NCBI GenBank assembly: GCA_022758985.1
Contig: JAEMQC010000007.1
Coordinates: 1 to 35,733, forward strand
Reading direction: 5' to 3'
DNA: 35,733 bases
Origin: Campylobacteraceae bacterium
Lineage (GTDB): Bacteria; Campylobacterota; Campylobacteria; Campylobacterales; UBA6016
Shown here one piece after another: positions 5,758-11,599 of the stretch. The notes beneath the pieces are model-generated. The model was not told the DNA's origin and made no database searches. It was given only the letters and a program-made list of their open reading frames with translations. Positions within the stretch are counted from its first letter, which is position 1, and each line of letters starts with the position of its first letter. Both the position numbers and the translations under genes were made by a program.

Positions 5758-8313
5758 ATGGGCTTTATGGAAAACTATAAACAGCACATTGAAGAGAGGG
5801 CAGCCCTTGGCGTTCCTCCTCTAGCGCTTGATAAAAACCAAGTAAGTGAACTAGTAGAACTACTAAGAAGCGAGAAAAAAGCAAACGCAGAACTTGCCGA
5901 CCTTCTTGAAAACAGAGTAAATCCAGGCGTTGATGATGGCGCAAAAGTAAAAGCGGAGTACCTTGCAAGAATCCTTGACGGCTCTGAGGAGTGTGCAAGC
6001 ATCTCAAAGCTTGACGCCGTAAGAATGCTAGGCAAGATGCTAGGCGGCTACAACGTAAAACCGTTAATTAACGCTCTTTGTGGCGATGATACAAGCGTGG
6101 CAAAAGCGGCTGCAAACGAGCTAAAAAATACTCTTCTTGTATATGAGGCGTTTAATGACATCGTTGAGCTGTCAAAATCAAACGTGCTTGCCGAAGAGGT
6201 GCTAAATAGCTGGGCAAATGCCGAGTGGTTTACGAATAAGCCTTGCACGCCAGACGTTATGGAAGTAGTAGTTTTCAAGGTTCCCGGCGAAACCAATACC
6301 GATGACCTATCTCCGGCTAGCGAAGCTTTCACTAGAGCGGACATTCCGCTTCACGCAAACTCTATGCTAAGAGCAAAAATGCCTGACGCTCTAGCGACTA
6401 TAGCGGAGCTAAAGAAAAAAGGGTTGCCTATAGCATACGTGGGCGACGTTGTAGGTACGGGAAGCTCCAGAAAATCAGCGGCAAACTCGGTACAGTGGCA
6501 TCTTGGAGTTGATATTCCAGGTGTACCAAACAAAAGAACGGGTGGTGTTGTAATTGGCGGCGTTATCGCACCTATATTCTTTGCGACATGCGAAGACTCG
6601 GGCGCTCTTCCTATTCAGGCGGACGTTACGCAAATGGAAACCGGCGATGTCATCAAAATAGAGATCAAAAAAGGCGAAATCAGCAAAAACGGCAGCGTGA
6701 TAGCTACGTTCAAACTCTCTCCAAACACCATTCTCGACGAGGTAAGAGCTGGCGGCAGGGTCCCTCTTATCATCGGAAGAGGGCTAACTACAAAAGCTAG
6801 AAACGTACTTGGCTTAGGAGCGGAAAACATATTCAAAAAACCTGAGCAGCCAAAAGATACAGGTAAGGGTTATACGCTTGCGCAAAAAATGGTAGGTAAA
6901 GCTTGCGGCGTTGAGGGTATCAGACCTGGAACATACTGCGAACCAGTAACAATGACGGTAGGTAGCCAAGATACTACGGGGCCTATGACGAGAGATGAGA
7001 TAAAAGAGCTTAGCGCACTTGGCTTCTCTGCCGATTTCGTGCTTCAAAGCTTCTGTCATACAGCTGCTTATCCGAAGCCTTCAGACGAGACGCTGCACAA
7101 AACGCTTCCAGGCTTCATAACATCAAGAGGCGGCGTGAGTCTTAAACCGGGTGATGGCGTAATCCACAGCTGGCTAAACAGAATGGTGCTTCCTGACACG
7201 GTAGGTACTGGTGGTGATAGCCATACGAGATTTCCAATAGGTATATCTTTTCCAGCAGGTTCTGGACTTGTTGCGTTTGCGGCGGTTACGGGCTCCATGC
7301 CTCTTGAGATGCCAGAAAGCGTACTTGTAAGATTTAAGGGCAAAATGCAACCTGGAATAACGCTAAGAGACCTTGTAAACGCTATTCCATACTATGCCGA
7401 AAAAGCTGGACTTCTTACGATAGAGAAGAAAAACAAAAAGAATATCTTCAACGGCAGAATCCTTGAGATTGAGGGATTGCCGACTCTAAAAGTAGAGCAA
7501 GCTTTTGAGCTTAGCGATGCGTCTGCAGAGAGAAGCGCTGCGGCTTGTACCGTAAGACTTGATAAAGAGCCGGTAATAGAATATCTAAAATCCAATATCA
7601 CTCTAATAGAGGCGATGATCGAAGCCGGATACGAGGACAAAGCTACGCTTAAAAGAAGAGCAGACAAAATGAAAGAGTGGCTAAAAAACCCGACTCTTAT
7701 GGAGCCGGATGCAGATGCAGAGTATGCGGCTGTGATCGAAATCGACCTTGACAATCTAAAAGAGCCGCTAGTGGCTTGCCCGAACGACCCTGACTTCATA
7801 AAACCGCTTAGCGAAGTAGCCGGAGATAAAATAGACGAGGTCTTCCTGGGCTCTTGTATGACAAACATCGGTCACTACAGAGCGGCTGGCGAAGTGATGA
7901 GAGGGGAGGGCAAAATAGCCGTAAATACCTTCTGGATAGTGCCTCCGACCAAAATGGACGAAAAACAGCTAATGAACGAAGGTTACTATGAGGTTTACAA
8001 AGCGATAGGCGCAAGAACGGAAATTCCTGGTTGTTCGCTATGTATGGGTAACCAAGCGCAAGCGGCTGAGGGCGCTACCGTATTCTCAACGAGCACTAGA
8101 AACTTCGACAACAGACTCGGTAAAAACACTAGAGTTTATCTAGGGAGCGCAGAGCTTGCTGCTGTGTGCGCAAAGCTAGGTCGTATACCTACCGTTGAGG
8201 AGTATATGAGTGTCGTACCTGCTGCAATTGCAGGCAAAGAGAGCGAAATATACAAATACCTCAACTTCAACGAAATAGAAAACTACAAACTCTCCGAGAG
8301 AGAAGGCAACTAA
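5758..8313 (+). CDS. acnB: Aconitate hydratase B
   Basis: AcnB is a TCA or reverse TCA enzyme that isomerises citrate and isocitrate through a 4Fe-4S cluster. The domain order is that of AcnB and not AcnA: an N-terminal HEAT-like helical domain (about residues 1-155), the swivel domain next (VPGETNTDDLSPASEA, GTGSSRKSA), then the catalytic Fe-S domains. The cluster ligands are C700 (GSCMTN), C759 and C762 (GCSLCMGN), with the same spacing as C710/C769/C772 of E. coli AcnB. It is 851 residues long, versus 865. It is transcribed alone. AcnB can bind mRNA when its cluster is lost, so it may also sense iron or oxidants (family knowledge, not visible here). Confidence 0.96.
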   Translation: MGFMENYKQHIEERAALGVPPLALDKNQVSELVELLRSEKKANAELADLLENRVNPGVDDGAKVKAEYLARILDGSEECASISKLDAVRMLGKMLGGYNVKPLINALCGDDTSVAKAAANELKNTLLVYEAFNDIVELSKSNVLAEEVLNSWANAEWFTNKPCTPDVMEVVVFKVPGETNTDDLSPASEAFTRADIPLHANSMLRAKMPDALATIAELKKKGLPIAYVGDVVGTGSSRKSAANSVQWHLGVDIPGVPNKRTGGVVIGGVIAPIFFATCEDSGALPIQADVTQMETGDVIKIEIKKGEISKNGSVIATFKLSPNTILDEVRAGGRVPLIIGRGLTTKARNVLGLGAENIFKKPEQPKDTGKGYTLAQKMVGKACGVEGIRPGTYCEPVTMTVGSQDTTGPMTRDEIKELSALGFSADFVLQSFCHTAAYPKPSDETLHKTLPGFITSRGGVSLKPGDGVIHSWLNRMVLPDTVGTGGDSHTRFPIGISFPAGSGLVAFAAVTGSMPLEMPESVLVRFKGKMQPGITLRDLVNAIPYYAEKAGLLTIEKKNKKNIFNGRILEIEGLPTLKVEQAFELSDASAERSAAACTVRLDKEPVIEYLKSNITLIEAMIEAGYEDKATLKRRADKMKEWLKNPTLMEPDADAEYAAVIEIDLDNLKEPLVACPNDPDFIKPLSEVAGDKIDEVFLGSCMTNIGHYRAAGEVMRGEGKIAVNTFWIVPPTKMDEKQLMNEGYYEVYKAIGARTEIPGCSLCMGNQAQAAEGATVFSTSTRNFDNRLGKNTRVYLGSAELAAVCAKLGRIPTVEEYMSVVPAAIAGKESEIYKYLNFNEIENYKLSEREGN

Positions 8314-8322
8314 AAGCCTTCT
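8301..8322 (+). terminator. Short hairpin overlapping the acnB stop
   Basis: AGAAGGC (8301-8307) pairs with GCCTTCT (8316-8322), with the acnB stop codon in the eight-base loop. It is followed by a pyrimidine-rich but interrupted T stretch. It may be a weak intrinsic terminator for acnB. Confidence 0.4.
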
Positions 8323-8337
8323 TAGTCTTCTTCCTTT

Positions 8338-8374
8338 ACTCCGTCTTGGCTATAATAAAATGCCAAAACGGAGT
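8338..8374 (+). promoter_or_regulatory. 13-bp inverted repeat around a TATAAT, upstream of the ankyrin gene
   Basis: ACTCCGTCTTGGC (8338-8350) and GCCAAAACGGAGT (8362-8374) form a 13-bp inverted repeat with one mismatch. The 11-base spacer holds an exact TATAAT (8351-8356). A -10 at this site puts the transcript start after 8360. The ATG at 8360 is then not usable, and TTG at 8381 becomes the start, with ACGGAG at 8368-8373 as ribosome binding site. The repeat may be an operator or a cruciform around the -10. Confidence 0.45.
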
Positions 8375-8380
8375 ATAAAC

Positions 8381-8993
8381 TTGCATAAATTCACATTTTC
8401 CATCCTACTTTCAACCTCTATTCTTTTTTCAAACGAGCTCGTTGATGCATTAAAGGGCATAAAGCCTCAAAACAGAGCTGTCGAGACTATATCAAATAGT
8501 ACAAAGCCTACGGAGTGCGACAAGAGTATAGTTGATGCCATAATCGACAATAATCTTTAATTTTTTCGCACCAAAAAAAGAGAGTCTCAAAGAGATAAAC
8601 AGCTGCCTGATTGCGGGAGATATTACGCCGCCAATGATGGCTGCATATAGTGATAGGTCAGCAATTGTAAGGATGTTTTTGGATGCCGGTGTGGATGCGA
8701 ACGAAGTGAATGCTAAAAGATATAGTGCGCTTCATTTTGCGGCTTTTTATGGAAACTACGAGGTGGTTACGCTTCTTTTGGAAAAAGGAGCAAATATAGA
8801 CGCTATGAACGATGCGGGGCAGACGCCGCTTATGATAGCGGCCGCATATGGAAACGCAAAGACGGTAGGGATTTTGATCTCAAAAGGAGCCGATGTTTAC
8901 ATTAGGGATTCGTCAAAGCAGACGGCAAGAGAGCTTGCCGCCAAAAAAGGCAAAAAAGAGGCGCTTGCGGTAATGGATAAGTTTAGGCGGTAG
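8381..8993 (+). pseudogene. Secreted ankyrin-repeat protein split by a +1 frameshift
   Basis: The first part (TTG 8381 to TAA 8560) encodes a signal peptide (HKFTFSILLSTSILFSNE) and a short linker ending in DAIIDNNL. The second part is in the +1 frame, open from 8544 to the TAG at 8993. It encodes NFFAPKKESLKEINSCLIAG followed by about four ankyrin repeats (ITPPMMAAYSD..., SALHFAAFYGN..., TPLMIAAAYGN..., TARELAAKKGK...). Removing one T at CTTTAA joins them into one 203-residue periplasmic protein with no gap, so the two parts are one gene. The second part has no plausible start of its own before the first repeat. The break may be a real mutation, a sequencing error, or frameshifting at CTT-TAA. 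Its 3' end overlaps the convergent membrane-protein gene by 11 bases. Confidence 0.7.
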
Positions 8994-10221
8994 GCACACT
9001 CTTCGACTCACGCTTAAATATAATTAGAACGCCGATAATATTTTTTAAAAGCACGGCAAAGCTTGCAGCTGCGAAGATGCAGGCAAATTGAAATAGCGGC
9101 TCTAAGATAACAAAGGCTCCAAATAAAGCAAGAGAACTCCAGTGTAGCCAAAGCTCTATGCTAGCGTCTTTATCGCTTATCATCTCTCTTACGCTAGGGG
9201 CATCCCATTTTCCCATACTGGTTAGATGAAACCATGCCAGAAACGGTACTATCTTATTTATCATGGCCTTGACTATAGAACCCAAAAAGCCGAGCCCAAA
9301 AAACAGTACAAATAAGAACTCCGCTTTTTTTAGCTCGAAAAATAGCGAATATGCCCACAAAGCAAGTCCTATAATCAAAGAGACGAGTCCTGTTTGCCAG
9401 AGTCTTAGCGACGCATCCGACATTAGCCTTTTTCGCTCTTTTATTTTTTTGAGCGCTACGATTGCGAAGGCGACAAACGAAGTCCATATTACGAAGATGG
9501 CAATATTTGATGTCGCCGGAATAAAAAGAGCTGTAGAGGCTATAGAAATAATGATAGGCCATGCCCTGCAAAACTTCGGAAATTCAGGCGATACATAAAA
9601 CATCGGCAACACCTGATGCGCCACCGATATGATCAAGGTTCCGAAAAAACCGAATACAGCGAGTAGTATATGTATCTGTGTAAACTTTGCGTGCGACTCC
9701 GAGAGTAAGCCTATTGCGTGTGATGCCAATAGATGAAGCCCTAACAAAATCGCAAAAACTCCAACAATTATCGCCGCTCTCATTCCCTTGAGCGTTTGGC
9801 TTATTACCTCTTTTTTTGAAAAGATATTAATGAGTAACATTCCAAAAAACATAACGGCGGCGCATAAAATAAGTAGACCAGCAATGCCTAGGAGCGGCCT
9901 GTAAAAAACAAAACCAGCAAAAAACAAAACCGCAGACGCACTAAAGGCGAAAAAAGAGAATTTTATTATTTTTGGACTCTCTATCTTTACGCCTCCTACC
10001 ACGGGAAGCATTTGCGTCAGAGAGCCAAGAGTGGCGTTTAGCAAAAAACCTATCGTAAACAAATGGATTGAGCCTACAATATGTGGGTCATATCTATTTA
10101 TGTCGGTTGTAAATGCCAGAGCTACAAAGGACAGGGAACCAAAAAGCGCCGCCGCTATAAAAAACGGATAGATCGTCCTAAAAGGAGGCGCATCAGATAA
10201 TGATAGTCCTGCCGTGTTCAT
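8983..10221 (-). CDS. NnrS/heme-copper-oxidase-like multi-pass membrane protein
   Basis: This 412-residue protein has about 11-12 hydrophobic helices and no signal peptide. Histidines sit in or at helices: H47, H53, H163, H168, H177, H184, H202, H332 and H360. Two segments resemble each other: IHLFTIGF...QMLPV (residues 52-74) and IHILLAVF...HQVLPMF (183-208), suggesting an internal duplication with metal or heme ligands. This pattern is like NnrS or subunit-I-related proteins of NO metabolism, but assignment by eye is tentative. It is the last gene of a three-gene unit, overlapping the DUF2249 gene by 29 bases. The partner genes (hemerythrin, DUF2249) and the FNR-like box support a role in NO or oxygen handling. 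The substrate is unknown. Confidence 0.6.
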   Translation of the reverse strand: MNTAGLSLSDAPPFRTIYPFFIAAALFGSLSFVALAFTTDINRYDPHIVGSIHLFTIGFLLNATLGSLTQMLPVVGGVKIESPKIIKFSFFAFSASAVLFFAGFVFYRPLLGIAGLLILCAAVMFFGMLLINIFSKKEVISQTLKGMRAAIIVGVFAILLGLHLLASHAIGLLSESHAKFTQIHILLAVFGFFGTLIISVAHQVLPMFYVSPEFPKFCRAWPIIISIASTALFIPATSNIAIFVIWTSFVAFAIVALKKIKERKRLMSDASLRLWQTGLVSLIIGLALWAYSLFFELKKAEFLFVLFFGLGFLGSIVKAMINKIVPFLAWFHLTSMGKWDAPSVREMISDKDASIELWLHWSSLALFGAFVILEPLFQFACIFAAASFAVLLKNIIGVLIIFKRESKSVPTA

Positions 10222-10489
10222 CTTCTACTCTTTTTAGTATCTCTTTTTTTGTCTCTTCGTCGTCTCTTAGCCAGCCGTAAACATAGTGGGTTTTGTGCAG
10301 TTCGAAATAGAGATGGTCTATATCCATGCAATCTAGCACGGCTTCCAATTTGCACGGTTTCATTCTGTGCATCATTTTCATATATTCGCCGCTTTTTAGA
10401 TTTTTAGCTATCTTTATGGCGTATTCAAGTGGAAAGGGGGCCTCTAGCTTTCTTGCGTCAAGGAGTACCTCAGACGGCATTTTTCGCAT
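10193..10489 (-). CDS. DUF2249-type small protein
   Basis: This 98-residue soluble protein has the DUF2249 pattern: VLLDARKLEAPFPLEYA at the N-terminus, then LKSGEY, MHRMKPCKLEAVL and a C-terminal strand region (HYVYGWLRDD). The family has no proven biochemical role. Members are often found beside hemerythrin and denitrification or NO-response genes, as here. It overlaps the upstream hemerythrin gene by 20 bases and the downstream membrane gene by 29, so the three are almost surely co-translated. An ATG nine bases further in (10480) is an alternative start. Function unknown. Confidence 0.6.
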   Translation of the reverse strand: MRKMPSEVLLDARKLEAPFPLEYAIKIAKNLKSGEYMKMMHRMKPCKLEAVLDCMDIDHLYFELHKTHYVYGWLRDDEETKKEILKRVEDEHGRTIII

Positions 10490-10913
10490 CTTTCATTTGC
10501 TCCACAAGCGCCTCTGCCTCGGCAGACAATACCTGGTCACACATCGTATAGAGTATCTGCTCCTCTTTGGAGTTGTGCTGCTGAACAAGTATATTAAAGG
10601 ATTCACAAAGCCCTAGAAGCTGCGATTTATTCGCCGCCTCCAATGCTTTTTTCATCATGCCGATGTTAAATCTCATCTGTTCATGCTCTCTTCTCATGAC
10701 TTCTGTCGGACCGCAGCTCATGCCGCTTCTTAGTTCAAATGCCAAAAACAATACCTTCTCTTCCATTATGAAATGCTCCTCAAACTCTTTTGCCATTTTT
10801 TCAAAAGAGCTTTTCGCAGCCTCCATATCGCCTTTTACGACCCTATTTTCAAACTCCGCGAAGCTCTCGTCGCAAAACTTGTGGTCTTTTCCTAAAAATT
10901 CTTTTATGCTCAT
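10470..10913 (-). CDS. Hemerythrin/HHE domain protein
   Basis: This is a 147-residue four-helix-bundle protein. The diiron ligand pattern is visible: H11 in helix 1, H47-x3-E51 in helix 2, H77 (REHEQM) in helix 3 and H113-x3-E117 in helix 4. The usual second His of helix 3 (HxxxH) is missing, as in some HHE proteins. It is cytoplasmic, without an extra domain. Relatives bind O2 or NO or, as YtfE/RIC, help repair nitrosatively damaged iron-sulfur clusters; which applies is not clear. An excellent ribosome binding site (AAGGAG, six bases from the ATG) lies inside a hairpin. It heads the operon with DUF2249 and the NnrS-like protein. Confidence 0.85.
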   Translation of the reverse strand: MSIKEFLGKDHKFCDESFAEFENRVVKGDMEAAKSSFEKMAKEFEEHFIMEEKVLFLAFELRSGMSCGPTEVMRREHEQMRFNIGMMKKALEAANKSQLLGLCESFNILVQQHNSKEEQILYTMCDQVLSAEAEALVEQMKDAKNAV

Positions 10914-10918
10914 ACTAG

Positions 10919-10956
10919 ACTCCTTTTTTATGGGAAGTTTATGTAAAAAAAGGAGT
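10919..10956 (-). promoter_or_regulatory. Hairpin that sequesters the hemerythrin ribosome binding site
   Basis: On the minus strand ACTCCTTTTTT (10956 to 10946) pairs over 11 perfect base pairs with AAAAAAGGAGT (10929 to 10919), with a 16-base loop. The second arm is the Shine-Dalgarno sequence of the hemerythrin gene, whose ATG is at 10913. The first arm is thus an anti-SD. No T-run follows on the minus strand, so it is not a normal terminator for lolA. The stem is mostly A-U and could melt easily. Confidence 0.55.
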
Positions 10957-10963
10957 TTTTTTA

Positions 10964-10977
10964 TTGATTTGCGTCAA
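10964..10977 (-). promoter_or_regulatory. FNR/DNR-like box upstream of the hemerythrin operon
   Basis: TTGAT-TTGC-GTCAA (plus strand) is a near-perfect FNR/CRP-family dyad TTGAT-N4-ATCAA with one mismatch. It lies 51 bases upstream of the hemerythrin ATG and abuts the lolA stop. A class II activator at this centre would start transcription near 10929, inside the right arm of the adjacent hairpin. Such sites control anaerobic and NO-responsive genes, which fits the operon. Confidence 0.5.
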
Positions 10978-11493
10978 CTATTTGATAATATCTATATCCG
11001 GACCTGGTTTAAAGTCGAAAACCTTGTCCGAAACCGCCGTATTTTTTCTTCTATCCTTAAAAACTATCTCCGTATCGTTATCGAGCGAGTCTTTGTATGT
11101 CAGTTTCTCTATCATATTGTTGGAAACCTTGAATCTATACGTAATATCTCCGCTTTTGGCGCTATATTCGTCACCCCCTTCCGGCTTTGCGTTTTTAAGT
11201 ATCGATTCAAGCGAAATCTGGCTTTTCTTCTTCAGGTATTTTGCCTGGGATAGCTCCGGTTCATATACTATGACCGTCTCGTCTTTTACGAATACGATTT
11301 TTTTTATCGGCTTTTGGTACTCCCAGAGCGCCTGACTCGGTTTTTTTGCGATTAGCTTGCCGCTATACTCTATCTTTTTGCCTGATTTATTTTTTATCGT
11401 CTGTACGAACGAGGCCTCAAACGTGTCGTAGTCAAACGATAGTCCAAGGCAAGATAGCGCAAAAGCGCTGCAAATAAAAGCTTTTTTAAGCAT
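10978..11493 (-). CDS. lolA: Outer-membrane lipoprotein carrier protein LolA
   Basis: LolA carries lipoproteins across the periplasm from the inner membrane ABC exporter to the outer membrane. It begins with a signal peptide (MLKKAFICSAFALSCLGLS). The LolA-type beta fold follows: FEASFVQTIKNKSGKKIEYSG, KPSQALWEYQKPIKKIVFV, ETVIVYEPELSQA, and a final VSDKVFDFKPGPDIDII. The length (171) is short but normal for Campylobacterota. It is divergent from secA and close to the lolC/E-like permease gene, which supports the call. Its stop touches the FNR-like box of the next operon. Confidence 0.85.
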   Translation of the reverse strand: MLKKAFICSAFALSCLGLSFDYDTFEASFVQTIKNKSGKKIEYSGKLIAKKPSQALWEYQKPIKKIVFVKDETVIVYEPELSQAKYLKKKSQISLESILKNAKPEGGDEYSAKSGDITYRFKVSNNMIEKLTYKDSLDNDTEIVFKDRRKNTAVSDKVFDFKPGPDIDIIK

Positions 11494-11518
11494 TGTGGAT
11501 ACCCTGTTTTTGGTGTAG

Positions 11519-11524
11519 AGTATA
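11519..11524 (-). promoter_or_regulatory. -10 element of lolA
   Basis: The minus strand reads TATACT about 26 bases upstream of the lolA ATG, a good sigma70 -10 without a clear -35. Confidence 0.4.
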
Positions 11525-11557
11525 ACTTAGAGGGGTTTAAGTTTATAGTAGTTTTGG

Positions 11558-11563
11558 TATTAT
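11558..11563 (+). promoter_or_regulatory. Possible -10 element of secA
   Basis: TATTAT lies 36 bases upstream of the secA ATG. The ATG itself has only a weak ribosome binding site (no GGAG within 12 bases). Confidence 0.3.
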
Positions 11564-11599
11564 GAGCGCCAAACTTAAGCGAATTTGGGACTTTGATAG

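Noticed and set aside
8634..8993. Stand-alone 119-residue ankyrin protein starting at ATG 8634
   Set aside because: The same frame is open further upstream with ankyrin-like sequence, and the ATG lies inside the first repeat without a ribosome binding site. It is the 3' part of a frameshifted gene.
10919..10965. Hairpin followed by a T-run on the plus strand, which looks like an intrinsic terminator
   Set aside because: No plus-strand gene ends here; the genes on both sides are on the minus strand. The ribosome binding site overlap gives a better explanation, though termination of antisense RNA is possible.
10657..11253. 198-residue plus-strand open frame antisense to the hemerythrin and lolA genes
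   Set aside because: It crosses two well supported minus-strand genes and their regulatory gap. Its product is Ser/Phe/Leu-rich like other antisense frames here, and no family is recognisable.
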